In this document: positions 1-8,520 of the stretch, in pieces
Layout of the letters: each line of letters starts with the position of its first letter
How positions within the stretch are numbered: the first letter of the stretch is position 1
From: Cryobacterium sp. N22
GTDB lineage: Bacteria; Actinomycetota; Actinomycetes; Actinomycetales; Microbacteriaceae
Length of the DNA: 61,214 nt
NCBI RefSeq assembly: GCF_002929555.1
Contig: NZ_PJJP01000026.1
Span: 1-61,214, forward strand
Direction of reading: 5' to 3'
The notes under the pieces: generated by a model
Databases searched by the model: none
What the model was told of the DNA's origin: nothing
Seen by the model: only the letters and a program-made list of their open reading frames with translations
Program-made: the position numbers and the translations under genes

Positions 1-96
1 TCCCGCACCCGCATCCCGCATCCGGCACCCCGCATCCCGCACCCCGCATCCCGCTCCCGAATCCCGCACCCGCGTCCCTCGCCCCAAGCGGCCCAG
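1..96. repeat. Low-complexity CCCGCAYCC tandem-like repeat
   Basis: The first ~90 bases are degenerate copies of a 7-9 base unit (CCCGCATCC, CCCGCACCC). No credible coding frame or RNA gene is visible. Probably intergenic DNA upstream of fdhD. Confidence 0.6.
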
Positions 97-159
97 CACG
101 CGAGAGCGGCCGTGTGGTTGCCTCGAGTCACTCGAAGCAGCCATGTGCCCGCTCTCGTG
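97..159. repeat. Palindromic repeat related to the 67-bp family at 8.5-8.9 kb
   Basis: CGAGAGCGG at 101-109 pairs with CCGCTCTCG at 149-157. A smaller inverted repeat, TCGAG/CTCGA, lies between the arms at 123-135. The left half (CGCGAGAGCGGCCGTGTGG) matches the start of the 67-bp units at 8521-8856, so this is a diverged, isolated family member. Confidence 0.6.
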
Positions 160-263
160 AGCGGCCCCGTCCCCTCCCAACATCCGAATCGGAGGATTAG
201 GCTCGAAGGAGGCTCAGGTGCCCCCGCGCGGGCACACCTGACGCACTCTCGAGGAGGGCACCC

Positions 264-1112
264 ATGAGCAGAGTCACGGCACGGCGCAAGATCACCCGGC
301 TCACGGTGGGCCGGCCACCCATCCGCCGCGAAGACGTGCTCGCGGTCGAGGAGCCGCTCGAGATGCGGGTGAACGGCCGGTCCCTGGCCGTCACCATGCG
401 CACCCCCGGCCACGACGTCGATCTCGCCGCCGGGTTCCTGGTCTCCGAGGGCATCATCACCCAAGGCGAGCACCTCGCCACCGCCCGCTACTGCGCCGGC
501 GCCACCGCCGAGGGCGTGAACACCTACAACGTGCTCGACCTGCGTCTGGCCCCCGGCGTCGCCGCCCCCACTCCCGGCATGGAGCGCAACTTCCTCACCA
601 CCAGCTCCTGCGGCCTGTGCGGCAAGGAGAGCATCGACGCCGTGCGCACCAAGTCCACCTGGGACGTGCGCACGGATGCCGTGCGGGTCGACGCCGAACT
701 GCTCACGACGTTTCCCGAGGCGCTGCGTCAGGCACAGGCGGTGTTCGAGAAGACCGGGGGCCTGCACGCCGCCGCCCTGTTCGACGGCGGCACGGGCGAG
801 ATGCTCGTACTCCGCGAGGACGTGGGCCGGCACAACGCCGTCGACAAGGTGATCGGCTGGGCGGTCAAGGAGAACCTGCTGCCGCTCCAGGGCACCGTGC
901 TGATGGTCTCCAGCCGGGCCAGCTTCGAGCTCGCCCAGAAGGCACTGATGGCCGGCATCCCCATGCTCGCCGCGGTGTCGGCGCCGTCGTCGCTCTCCGC
1001 CGAGTTCGCGCACGAGGTGGGCCTGACCCTGGTCGGCTTCCTCCGCGGTGACTCGATGGTGATCTACGCCGGCGAGGAGCGCATCGTGCAGGGCGCGCTC
1101 GCCGCGGTGTAG
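264..1112 (+). CDS. fdhD: FdhD, formate dehydrogenase accessory sulfurtransferase
   Basis: 282 aa, the usual FdhD length. In this family the protein carries sulfur to the Mo/W-bis-MGD cofactor of formate dehydrogenases in the cytoplasm. The conserved segment SSCGLCGKESID (about residues 114-125) carries the two cysteines of the family CxxC, and a later stretch ALFDGGTGEMLVLREDVGRHNAVDK is typical of FdhD. The ATG at 264 follows GGAGGG at 253-258. It is convergent with the molybdoenzyme gene at 1202-3514, its likely client; the two 3' ends are separated by a strong palindrome. Confidence 0.95.
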   Translation: MSRVTARRKITRLTVGRPPIRREDVLAVEEPLEMRVNGRSLAVTMRTPGHDVDLAAGFLVSEGIITQGEHLATARYCAGATAEGVNTYNVLDLRLAPGVAAPTPGMERNFLTTSSCGLCGKESIDAVRTKSTWDVRTDAVRVDAELLTTFPEALRQAQAVFEKTGGLHAAALFDGGTGEMLVLREDVGRHNAVDKVIGWAVKENLLPLQGTVLMVSSRASFELAQKALMAGIPMLAAVSAPSSLSAEFAHEVGLTLVGFLRGDSMVIYAGEERIVQGALAAV

Positions 1113-1131
1113 CCGGGTCTGTCGAAGCAGT

Positions 1132-1197
1132 AACTGTTCCCGAAGCGGACAATTGCACCCGGTGTGCCTGGTGCAATTGTCCGCACCGGGACCAGTT
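1132..1197. repeat. Type C palindrome between convergent genes (likely bidirectional terminator or REP-like element)
   Basis: An inner perfect 15-bp stem (GCGGACAATTGCACC at 1145-1159 with 1170-1184, 10-nt loop) is extended by an outer 11-bp stem at 1132-1142/1187-1197 with one mismatch. Close relatives lie at 39315-39382 and 59766-59805. It occupies the fdhD/molybdoenzyme convergent gap and has no T-run. Confidence 0.75.
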
Positions 1198-1201
1198 GGC
1201 G

Positions 1202-3514
1202 TCAGTTCGGGACCGGCACCCGAGCCTCGTGCGGGATGAACCGCACGCTCATGGCCTTGTAGCCGGGCGTGTTCGACTCCCGGGCCACCAGCTCCCGGTG
1301 CATGAGCTGGTTGGCTTCGGGGAAGTACGCCGCCGCGCAGCCGCGCGGGGTGGGGTACACCACGAGCCGGAACTTGTCGGCCCGGCGCTCCTGACCGCCG
1401 AACGTGCTGATCACGTCGACGAGGTCGCGGTCCGCAAAGCCCAGTTCGGTGACGTCGTCGGCGTGGATGAGGATCACCCGGCGGCCGTCTTTGATGCCGC
1501 GGTAGCGGTCATCCAGCCCGTAGAAGGTGGTGTTGTACTGGTCGTGGCTGCGCATGGTCTGCAGAATCAGGTGCCCGGGCGGCGGGGTGAGGTACTCCAG
1601 CGGGCTCACCGTGAACCGGGCCCGGCCGATGTCGGTGGCGAAGCTGCGGGTGTCGCGCGGCGGGTTGGGCAGCACAAAGCCGTTCTTGTCGCGCAGCCGA
1701 CGGTTGAAGTCCTCAAAGCCGGGCAGTACCCGGGCGATGTGGTCGCGGATGACGTCGTAGTCCTCCGCCATCGCCTTCCAGTTGACCGGGTGGTTGTCGC
1801 CGAGCGTGGCCCGAGCCATCCGCGCCACGATCACCGGCTCGGCCAGCAGGTGCTCGGACACCGGCGTGAGCCGGCCCTGGGTGGAGTGCACCATCGACAT
1901 CGAGTCCTCCACCGACAGAACCTGCCGGCCGGCCGGATGCTTGTCATCGGTGTCGGTGCGGCCCAGCGTCGGCAGAATCAGCGAGGTGACCCCGTGCATC
2001 ACGTGCGACCGGTTGGGCTTGGTGGAGATGTGCACGGTCAGGCCGACCCGCTGCATGGCGGCCTCGAGCAGGTCGGTGTCGCTGCAGGCGAGCGCGAAGT
2101 TGCCGCCCATCGACACGAACACGTCAACGTCGTCGTTCTCGAACGCCTCGACGGTGTTCACCGAGTCCAGGCCGTGCTCGCGGGGTGAGACGATGCCGAA
2201 CTCGGCGTCGAGGGCGGCGAGCATGGCCTCCTTGGGCTTCTCCCACACGCCCATGGTGCGGTCGCCCTGCACGTTGGAGTGCCCGCGCACCGGGCAGGCG
2301 CCGGCACCGGGCTTGCCGAAGTTGCCCTGCAGCAGGAGCAGGTTGATGATCTCCTTGAGAGTGTTCACCGAGTGCGGCTGCTGGGTCAGGCCCAGCGCCC
2401 AGCAGATGATGGTGGCCTTCGAGGCGGCCAGCATCTTTGCCACCACGCTGATGTCCAGGCGCGACAGCCCGGTGGCCTTCTCGGTTTCGACCCAGTCGAT
2501 CTCGGTGCGCGCGGCCTTGTATGCCTCGATCCCGTCGGTGTTCGCGTCGATGAACTCCTGGTCCACGACCGAGCCGGGCACCCGGGCCTCCTCCTCGAGC
2601 AGCAGGTGGCCGAGCGCCTGGAACAGGGCGAGGTCACCGCCGACCTTGATCTGCAGGTACTCGTCGGCCAGCGGCACCCCGTGGCCCACCAGCCCGGTGG
2701 GGGTCTGCGGGTCCTTGAAGTTGAACAACCCGGCCTCTGGCAGCGGGTTCACGGCGACGACCTTGCCGCCGTTGGCCTTGCAGTCCGCCAGCGCCGACAG
2801 CATCCGCGGGTGGTTGGTGCCCGGATTCTGGCCCACCACCAGAATCAGCTCGGCCACGTGGATGTCGTCCAGCGAGACGGTGCCCTTGCCGATGCCGATC
2901 GTGGGGTTCAGGGCCGATCCGGAGGATTCGTGACACATGTTCGAGCAGTCCGGCAGGTTGTTGGTGCCGATCGACCGGGCGAACAGCTGGTACAGGAACG
3001 CGGTCTCGTTGGCGGTGCGGCCGGAGGTGTAGAACACCGTGCGGTCCGCCGTGCTGGCGCGGATCTTCTCGCCGATCAGCGCGAACGCGTCTTCCCAAGC
3101 GATGGGGGAGTAGTGCGTGTCGCCGGGGCGCACCACCACGGGCTGCGAGATTCGGCCCTGGTTGCCCAGCCAGTACTCGGTCTTGCCGGCCAGGTCAGCC
3201 AGCGAGTGTTCGGCCCAGAATTCCGGGCCGACGGTGCGGAGGGTGTTCTCTTCGGCCACGGCCTTGGCGCCGTTCTCACAGAACTCGGCTGTCTTGCGGT
3301 GCCCGGTCGACTCAGGCCAGGCGCAGCCCGGGCAGTCGGTGCCGTTCCGCTGGTTGAGCCGCAGCAGCGCCCGCGCGGTGCGGCCCACCCCGGCCTGCGC
3401 GATGCCGCGGTCCAGCGCCACCACCACCGCCTCGAGGCCGGCGGCGGCCTTCTTCGGGGTGCCGACGACGAGGTCGTCTTCGTTGATGTCCTTGACCGGT
3501 GCGCGACGTGTCAT
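1202..3514 (-). CDS. FdhF/YdeP-family molybdopterin oxidoreductase
   Basis: 770 aa. It resembles the YdeP-type branch of bis-MGD oxidoreductases, often annotated as formate dehydrogenase alpha-like. The N-terminal DCPGCAWPES (about residues 58-67) and FCENGAK motifs supply cysteines. Later come the molybdopterin-domain signatures FYTSGRTANETAFLYQLFAR, NMCHESSG and NVQGDRTMG, and a C-terminal dinucleotide-binding domain (VDVISTFG...). Substrate is unknown; YdeP members are linked to acid resistance or assumed formate oxidation, but neither is shown here. No electron-transfer subunit is adjacent. fdhD, which matures such enzymes, lies opposite. The start at 3514 has an AGGAG-like sequence just upstream. 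Confidence 0.88.
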   Translation of the reverse strand: MTRRAPVKDINEDDLVVGTPKKAAAGLEAVVVALDRGIAQAGVGRTARALLRLNQRNGTDCPGCAWPESTGHRKTAEFCENGAKAVAEENTLRTVGPEFWAEHSLADLAGKTEYWLGNQGRISQPVVVRPGDTHYSPIAWEDAFALIGEKIRASTADRTVFYTSGRTANETAFLYQLFARSIGTNNLPDCSNMCHESSGSALNPTIGIGKGTVSLDDIHVAELILVVGQNPGTNHPRMLSALADCKANGGKVVAVNPLPEAGLFNFKDPQTPTGLVGHGVPLADEYLQIKVGGDLALFQALGHLLLEEEARVPGSVVDQEFIDANTDGIEAYKAARTEIDWVETEKATGLSRLDISVVAKMLAASKATIICWALGLTQQPHSVNTLKEIINLLLLQGNFGKPGAGACPVRGHSNVQGDRTMGVWEKPKEAMLAALDAEFGIVSPREHGLDSVNTVEAFENDDVDVFVSMGGNFALACSDTDLLEAAMQRVGLTVHISTKPNRSHVMHGVTSLILPTLGRTDTDDKHPAGRQVLSVEDSMSMVHSTQGRLTPVSEHLLAEPVIVARMARATLGDNHPVNWKAMAEDYDVIRDHIARVLPGFEDFNRRLRDKNGFVLPNPPRDTRSFATDIGRARFTVSPLEYLTPPPGHLILQTMRSHDQYNTTFYGLDDRYRGIKDGRRVILIHADDVTELGFADRDLVDVISTFGGQERRADKFRLVVYPTPRGCAAAYFPEANQLMHRELVARESNTPGYKAMSVRFIPHEARVPVPN

Positions 3515-3595
3515 GAGTCCATCCTGCTCCTGTCGGAGTCGGATCCTGACCGCTGCGAGCGCGCGTTTTACGGTATTACCGGCCCAAACGGATGC

Positions 3596-4018
3596 TCACG
3601 CTGCCAACCCGTGCGAGCGCCGGCCGTCCGCGCCCACATTGCCGGTGGCCACGTCGGTGCCGTCGGGCACCCGGGTGTCCCGGTCCAGGCGCACGCCGGC
3701 GGCGATGCGCACGTTGCGGCCGATGCGCACGTGGCTGCCCAGGTGGGCGCCGCCCGAGACAAGGCTGCCCTCGCCGATGTGCACGTTCTGGCCGATGAAC
3801 ACCTTGTCGCCGATGGCGACGTCGTGGTCGATCCAACTGCCCGGCCCGACCCACGACTCCCGGCCCACCTGCGCGCCGGACTCGATGTAGGCGGACTCGG
3901 AGATGAACGCGCTCGGTTGCACGGTCGACTTGCCAGACACCCACCCGTTGCCGTTGGGGTGCCGGCGGTATTTCTCGATCACGCCGGTCTCAACCTCGAC
4001 GTCGATGTTCTTGCGCAC
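3596..4018 (-). CDS. Left-handed beta-helix (hexapeptide repeat) protein, acyltransferase-like
   Basis: 140 aa from the GTG at 4018, chosen because AGAGGAG sits 5 nt upstream; an in-frame ATG at 4102 would add an unlikely Arg-rich leader. Hexapeptide repeats ([LIV]-G-x4) run through most of the protein (VQPSAFISESAYIESGAQ, VGPGSWIDHDVAIGDKVFI, and so on), as in LbetaH acetyltransferases and gamma-carbonic anhydrase-like proteins. The histidine pattern for carbonic anhydrase is not evident. It is short for a full sugar acetyltransferase, so the substrate cannot be named. It stands alone, 81 bp from the molybdoenzyme start on the same strand. Confidence 0.75.
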   Translation of the reverse strand: MRKNIDVEVETGVIEKYRRHPNGNGWVSGKSTVQPSAFISESAYIESGAQVGRESWVGPGSWIDHDVAIGDKVFIGQNVHIGEGSLVSGGAHLGSHVRIGRNVRIAAGVRLDRDTRVPDGTDVATGNVGADGRRSHGLAA

Positions 4019-4253
4019 TGGGGCTCCTCTCGTGACGCGCGGTATGTGCGTCGCCCTGCGGCGAAGCGCCGATTGAGCGCTCGCGGCCGGAGTCCAGCAC
4101 ACCAGATTGCGCGTCTACTGCGTTGGAAACACCGCATACTCGCAGGACATTCCGGGTGCCCGCTCAGCCCCAGTGAAATGGCAGCTACCGTCGTGCCGCT
4201 GCGCTGGGCGGCAGACGGCTCTATGCTGCCCCTATCTACGGATTGGGGAGCGG

Positions 4254-4562
4254 ATGACCATCGAATCGGGTGCACTGACAACCGAACAGCGCACCGAGCT
4301 GCTCAACCACGAGGTCGCCCGGTTCGCGGCGGAGGGATGGACGGTCAGCAGCGTGGTCGGCAACCAGGCCGTGCTGCAGAGGAAGAAACGGATCCGGTTC
4401 TGGCTGAACGTGTTCCTGACGTTCTTCACCTGGGGCCTGTGGCTGTTCGTCGTGCTGCTGAGCATCCTCAATCGCAAGGTCGAATCGCTGATCCTGACCA
4501 TCGACCACTACGGCAAGGTCGACCGGCAGTTTCCCGTCTCACGGAAACTCTGCCGGCGTTAA
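4254..4562 (+). CDS. Small hypothetical membrane protein
   Basis: 102 aa from the ATG at 4254, which follows GGGGAG; upstream in-frame starts would add a Cys/Arg-rich leader unlike the family. A soluble alpha/beta N-terminus (about residues 1-45) is followed by a hydrophobic hairpin, RFWLNVFLTFFTWGLWLFVV (about residues 49-68 and beyond), and a short cytoplasmic tail. Similar short actinobacterial proteins of unknown function combine one such domain with one membrane hairpin. The stop lies 6 bp before the tRNA-Lys 3' end on the opposite strand. Confidence 0.75.
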   Translation: MTIESGALTTEQRTELLNHEVARFAAEGWTVSSVVGNQAVLQRKKRIRFWLNVFLTFFTWGLWLFVVLLSILNRKVESLILTIDHYGKVDRQFPVSRKLCRR

Positions 4563-4568
4563 GAAAGT

Positions 4569-4641
4569 GGGCCCCGTCGGGCTCGAACCGACGACCCAAG
4601 GATTAAAAGTCCTTTGCTCTACCAACTGAGCTAGAGGCCCG
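4569..4641 (-). tRNA. tRNA-Lys(TTT)
   Basis: Read on the minus strand: acceptor GGGCCTC pairs with GGGGCCC (one G-T), the D-arm is TAGCTCAGTTGGTAGAGCA, the anticodon stem AAGGA/TCCTT encloses loop CTTTTAA with anticodon TTT, and the T-loop is TTCGAGC. Discriminator A; CCA is not encoded. 73 nt. Confidence 0.97.
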
Positions 4642-4780
4642 CGGTTAATAACTTAGCGTGGATTGGCGGACGGTTTTTGTGACTAGCGTGGATGCATCCG
4701 CCAGAGACGCCGGCCGGCAACACCCAATACCAACCGGCGACGTACCCGACTACGCTGCCCTGAAAGCCAGGAGGAGAGCG

Positions 4781-5410
4781 ATGGCCGACGATTTTCACAA
4801 GCCCACCCAGTTCTCGGGCGCCAAGTTCGAATCGATGATGGGCGGCGAAGACCCCGCCCAGATCAGCCGGATCGCCCACGAGACCGCGCAGGCGTTGATC
4901 GCCCGGGTGCGCGACAGCCCCGACCCCGAGGTTGTGGAGCGCCTGGTGGCGTACACCGACGAGCACGGCATCGACGCCGTGGCGGAGCTGTGGTCGCGGG
5001 CCACGCCGCGTAGCCTGCCCGGCGCGCTGTGGCGCATCTACCTCGTGCGGTTGCTGATCCGGCAGGATGCCGATGGCACGGCGTTCCTGTACCAGCGCGG
5101 AATCGACGTGGCCGTCACCATCGACCCCCTCGTCGCGGGCGCGGCGGTGCCGACCGGTCCGGCCGAGATCATCCTGCTCGCCGACGAGATCCTCCGGGGC
5201 GTGTTCACCGGCGATTTCGCCGTCGCCCTGGACCGGGCGGCGGCCTTCTGCCGGGTGATCGGCGCTGGCTGTGCGAGCGTGGCCGACGACCTGGACAGCA
5301 CCGAACCCGGCCGCTCCTCCGAGCTGACCACCCGCGCCCTGCGGTTCTCCACCACCGCGCAGGAGTTCACCTCCTGCGCCCGGCTGTGGCGCACCGACTC
5401 CCTCGAATAG
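4781..5410 (+). CDS. Conserved actinobacterial hypothetical protein
   Basis: 209 aa from the ATG at 4781, preceded by AGGAGGAG. It is predicted mainly alpha-helical and soluble, with no signal peptide or transmembrane segment. Recognisable conserved stretches are FHKPTQFSGAKFESMMGGED near the N-terminus and SLPGALWRIYLVRLLIRQ mid-protein. I recall similar Microbacteriaceae proteins sometimes being labelled 'DNA-directed RNA polymerase subunit beta', but nothing here resembles RpoB, and I would not transfer that name. The next gene downstream is sigK, 235 bp away behind its own promoter. Confidence 0.75.
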   Translation: MADDFHKPTQFSGAKFESMMGGEDPAQISRIAHETAQALIARVRDSPDPEVVERLVAYTDEHGIDAVAELWSRATPRSLPGALWRIYLVRLLIRQDADGTAFLYQRGIDVAVTIDPLVAGAAVPTGPAEIILLADEILRGVFTGDFAVALDRAAAFCRVIGAGCASVADDLDSTEPGRSSELTTRALRFSTTAQEFTSCARLWRTDSLE

Positions 5411-5452
5411 AGCTCCCAGGCATCCGGGAATGAACTCTCAGCCGATGTCGTT

Positions 5453-5458
5453 TACACT
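5453..5458 (+). promoter_or_regulatory. Candidate -10 box of the sigK leader
   Basis: TACACT at 5453-5458, with a poor -35 (TGAACT, 5431-5436) 16 bp upstream. A start 7-8 nt downstream would be G5466, the first base of the RNA stem described next. Other -10-like sequences are possible. Confidence 0.4.
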
Positions 5459-5465
5459 TGATGCT

Positions 5466-5545
5466 GGCCGGACCGTAGTAACCCCGGGCTCCAATATTCG
5501 CCGTCTAGAACGGCCTCACGCCGAGAGGCGTTCTGCGGTCCGGCC
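5466..5545 (+). ncRNA. Candidate structured RNA or sigK 5' leader element
   Basis: GGCCGGACCG (5466-5475) pairs perfectly with CGGTCCGGCC (5536-5545). Inside is a second hairpin, AGAACG plus CCTC (5507-5517) with GAGG plus CGTTCT (5525-5534), one bulged G and a 7-nt loop. The first base of the outer stem coincides with the predicted transcription start. GGACCG recurs at 5571-5576 and could compete for the right arm. It does not match tRNA, SRP RNA or 6C RNA features that I know. It may be a free small RNA or the sigK mRNA leader. Confidence 0.45.
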
Positions 5546-5645
5546 TTCACTCTGCCCGGCGGCGCCGGACGGACCGTTTCGCTCCAGACCAATCCAGCAG
5601 GGACTCGGTACCGAACCCTAAGCATGGAAGGGGACTGGACCTGAC

Positions 5646-6239
5646 ATGCTGGATCTCATGACTGCTGAGTTCGACCTCGACGCCTCGTCGACAGCGCCTT
5701 CGAAAGAAGAGCTGCTCGCTCGGGTTGCCGACGGGGACCAATCGGCCTTCGGTGAGCTTTACGACCAGATCGCTCCGCGGGTGCTTGGCCTTGTCAAGCG
5801 CGTGCTGATCGATCACGCACAGTCGGAAGAAGTGACCCAGGAGATTTTCCTGGAGATCTGGCAGACGGCCTCGCGGTACGAGTCACAGCGTGGCGGGGCT
5901 TCGACCTGGATCATGACCATGGCGCACCGACGTGCGATCGACCGGATTCGGTCGTCGCAGGCCGGCCGCGACCGGGACACCAAGATCGGCATCCGCGACT
6001 TCGCGGTGCCCTATGACCACGTCGCCGAAACCGTCGAGGTGAAAATCGAGCATGAAAGGGTGGAAAAGGCGATGTCCAGACTGACCGAACTGCAACGGCA
6101 GGCCGTGAGCCTGTCGTACTTCAGCGGTTACAGTCACCGTGAGGTCGCCGACCACCTGCACATTCCGCTCGGCACCGTGAAAACCCGGCTCCGCGACGGG
6201 TTGATTCGTCTGCGCGATGAACTGGGGGTGGTCTCATGA
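5646..6239 (+). CDS. sigK: ECF RNA polymerase sigma factor, SigK-like
   Basis: 197 aa. Sigma-70 region 2 spans about residues 30-100 (FGELYDQIAPRVLGLVKRVL, then the aromatic -10 recognition helix FLEIWQTASRY). Region 4 is about residues 135-190, with helix-turn-helix GYSHREVADHLHIPLGTVKT. It directs core RNA polymerase to stress promoters and in the family is held by a membrane anti-sigma factor. The stop overlaps the anti-sigma ATG (ATGA), so translation is coupled. The ATG at 5646 has GGAAGGGG about 11 nt upstream; a second in-frame ATG at 5661 is possible. Confidence 0.92.
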   Translation: MLDLMTAEFDLDASSTAPSKEELLARVADGDQSAFGELYDQIAPRVLGLVKRVLIDHAQSEEVTQEIFLEIWQTASRYESQRGGASTWIMTMAHRRAIDRIRSSQAGRDRDTKIGIRDFAVPYDHVAETVEVKIEHERVEKAMSRLTELQRQAVSLSYFSGYSHREVADHLHIPLGTVKTRLRDGLIRLRDELGVVS

Positions 6240-7216
6240 CCGGCACCGACAAGCCCGGCAACGACCTGACCGGCAACGGTTCCGCCGACAACCCGGCCGA
6301 CCTGGCCGGCGCGTACGCCCTGCACGCCCTCAGCGCCGACGAGGCCGCCGAATACGAGCGGTACCTGGCTCGGTCGGAGCAGGCCCGCATCGAAGCCGCC
6401 GAGCTCAGCGATACCGCCGTGGCCCTCGGCCTGTCGGTGGCGCCCGTGCAGCCCTCCAGCCCGCTCAAGGCCAGCCTGATGGCCCAGCTCGCCACCACCC
6501 CGCAGCTGGCCCCGCTCACGCCCGCGGCCGACGCGGTGACACCCGCCGAGACCGCAGCCACGACGGATGCGCCGCCCGCGGCCATCCCGATCGGCTCCGC
6601 GTCCGCTCGGGGCAGCGTCACAGCCGCGTCGGCTCCGGTGTCCTCGGTCGACCCGGGTGCCGGTGTCGAGCAGGGTTCCGCCGGCGACCCGAGTGCAGCC
6701 GTTAAGGGTTCCGCCGGCGGTGCTGCCGCCGCGCGGGCCCAACGCCGCTGGTTCCAGCGTCCCGCCGGGTACCTCGTCGCGGCCGCGGCCGCCGTCGCGC
6801 TCTTCGTCGGCGGCACCTTCGCCGGCCAGGCGCTCTACGGCGATCCCAGCCAGGACTTCGCCCAGGAGCAGGCCGCCAGCCTCGCCGAGATCAACGCGGC
6901 CCCCGACAGCCAGCGGGCGTCGACGCAGACCGCCGACGGCCAGGCCGCCACCCTCGTCTGGTCCGGTGAGCTCGGCCTGTCCGCGATCATCGTCGACGAG
7001 CTGCCCGCCCTCGGCGACGACCAGGACTACCAGCTCTGGTACATCGGCGCCGCCGGGCCCGTCTCGGCCGGCACCTTCGACTCCGACGGCTCCGGCACCG
7101 CCTGGCGGGTGCTCGACGGCACCATGTCCGCCGGCGACACCGTCGGTGTCACCGTGGAACCCGCGGGCGGCTCCGAGCAGCCCACCTCCGACCCGATCGT
7201 GGCCATCCAGAGCTAG
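6236..7216 (+). CDS. rskA: RskA-like membrane anti-sigma factor
   Basis: 326 aa. The N-terminal ~80 residues form the sigma-binding region (LAGAYALHALSADEAAEYERYL, typical of RskA/anti-SigK). An Ala/Pro-rich linker of ~100 residues leads to one transmembrane helix, GYLVAAAAAVALFVGGTFAG (about residues 182-201). The extracytoplasmic RskA domain ends in DYQLWYIGAAGPVSAGTF and a VTVEPAGGSEQPTS motif. In the family, regulated proteolysis of this protein releases SigK. It overlaps sigK by 4 nt. The linker is longer than in M. tuberculosis RskA. Confidence 0.92.
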   Translation: MTGTDKPGNDLTGNGSADNPADLAGAYALHALSADEAAEYERYLARSEQARIEAAELSDTAVALGLSVAPVQPSSPLKASLMAQLATTPQLAPLTPAADAVTPAETAATTDAPPAAIPIGSASARGSVTAASAPVSSVDPGAGVEQGSAGDPSAAVKGSAGGAAAARAQRRWFQRPAGYLVAAAAAVALFVGGTFAGQALYGDPSQDFAQEQAASLAEINAAPDSQRASTQTADGQAATLVWSGELGLSAIIVDELPALGDDQDYQLWYIGAAGPVSAGTFDSDGSGTAWRVLDGTMSAGDTVGVTVEPAGGSEQPTSDPIVAIQS

Positions 7217-7620
7217 CCCGCCGCAGCACCCGCCCGCACCGGTCCGCGTGGCGCTCGGCCGACATGCCGACGATCCCGACGTGCCGCAAAGACCCCCTTC
7301 CGAGCCGCCTAAGAGGTGCTTTGCCCGAAGTCGCGGGCGGGCTGCATCCCGACATGCCGCAAAGACCCCCTTCCGGAGCGGCGAAGGGGTTCTTTGCCGC
7401 AACTCGAAGAGCCACCGCGACAGCGAGTTGCCAGTTCGGGCCCCTCCTGCCCGCCTGAAGAGCGCCAACTGCCCTGTCGGCAGCGCGCCCAACGGTGAGC
7501 TGCCAGTTCGGGCCCCTTCGAGGAGCCGGAATGGGCATCAAATGGCAACTCGCCGGCGTCCGTCCGCCGCGGCCGGACCGGGCTCCGGGCGCGCATCCGG
7601 CGGGTGGGTAGGCTCGAGAC
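7217..7620. repeat. Gap filled with type A and type B palindromic repeats
   Basis: No gene is apparent. Two type A hairpins share the arm GCAAAGACCCCCTTC: 7286-7300 with 7311-7324 (imperfect), and 7359-7373 with 7383-7397 (15 bp, one G-T pair). Two weaker type B copies contain TGCCAGTTCGGGCCCC (about 7425-7475 and 7497-7551). Related elements recur at 24891-24925 and 30244-30435. The first hairpin could terminate sigK-rskA transcription. Confidence 0.7.
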
Positions 7621-8511
7621 ATGACCCTGCCCTTCACCCTGCTCATCGACCCGGAGCCTGCCGACTCCACCCGCACCGACTTCGTGGACACGTTCCACGA
7701 AATCGACTCCGGTGCCCCGGCGCTGCGGGTCGCCGAGCTGAGCACCCAGCGCGGCGACGGCATCTTCGAGACCCTCAGCGTGGTCAACGGGCACCCGCAG
7801 GAGGTCGAGCCGCACATCAGCCGGCTCATCAACTCCGCCCAGATCTGCGACCTGCCGGTGCCCAACCCCGCCCAGTGGCGCGCCGCGATCGCCTACGCGG
7901 TGGCCCGCATTCCCGGCGAGGGCGAACTGGCACTGAAGTTCGTGCTCAGCCGCGGCGTCGAGCACGGACCAGCGCCCACCGCCTGGCTGCACGCCACCCG
8001 CGCGGCGGACTTCAGCGCTGTGCGCGAGAACGGCATCAGGGTGATCACCCTCGACCGCGGCTACCCGCGCGGCGTCGCCGAGCAGGCGCCCTGGTTGCTG
8101 ATGGGTGCCAAGACCCTCAGCTACGCGATCAACATGGCCGCCCTGCGCGAGGCCAAGCGCCGCGGCGCCGACGACACCATCTTCCGCACCCACGACGGCT
8201 ACGTCATGGAGGGCCCCACCTCGAGCGTGATCCTGCGCATCGACGGCCGCTACATCACCCCGGCGCCGAGCGGCGCCATCCTGCACGGCACCACCCAGCA
8301 GAGCGTGTTCGAGTACCTCACCGCGCATGGCGAGAGTGTTGAGTACCGCGATGTCACGGTCGACGAGCTGCGGGCGGCGGATGCGGCGTGGCTGGTATCC
8401 AGCGTGCGTCTCGCGGTCGCCGTGATCGCCCTGGACGGCGTGGAGTTCCCGCACGACACCGAGCTCACCCGCGCCCTGAACGCGTCCCTGCTGGCCCGCA
8501 CCGGCTCCTGA
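7621..8511 (+). CDS. pabC: Class IV aminotransferase, 4-amino-4-deoxychorismate lyase-like
   Basis: 296 aa, fold type IV PLP enzyme. Motifs: RGDGIFETLSVVNGHPQEVE near residue 45, the PLP-lysine segment MGAKTLSYAINMAALREAKR, and the phosphate-cup region GYVMEGPTSSVI. Position-specific features favour aminodeoxychorismate lyase (folate/p-aminobenzoate synthesis) over branched-chain aminotransferase, but D-amino-acid transaminase cannot be excluded. No pabA/pabB gene is adjacent. TAGGCT at 7609-7614 ends 6 nt before the ATG, so the mRNA is probably leaderless. Confidence 0.82.
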   Translation: MTLPFTLLIDPEPADSTRTDFVDTFHEIDSGAPALRVAELSTQRGDGIFETLSVVNGHPQEVEPHISRLINSAQICDLPVPNPAQWRAAIAYAVARIPGEGELALKFVLSRGVEHGPAPTAWLHATRAADFSAVRENGIRVITLDRGYPRGVAEQAPWLLMGAKTLSYAINMAALREAKRRGADDTIFRTHDGYVMEGPTSSVILRIDGRYITPAPSGAILHGTTQQSVFEYLTAHGESVEYRDVTVDELRAADAAWLVSSVRLAVAVIALDGVEFPHDTELTRALNASLLARTGS

Positions 8512-8520
8512 CAGCTCTCC

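Noticed and set aside
5411..5645. 63-codon ORF at 5430-5621 before sigK
   Set aside because: It lacks a ribosome binding site and overlaps the RNA-like inverted repeats; composition is not protein-like.
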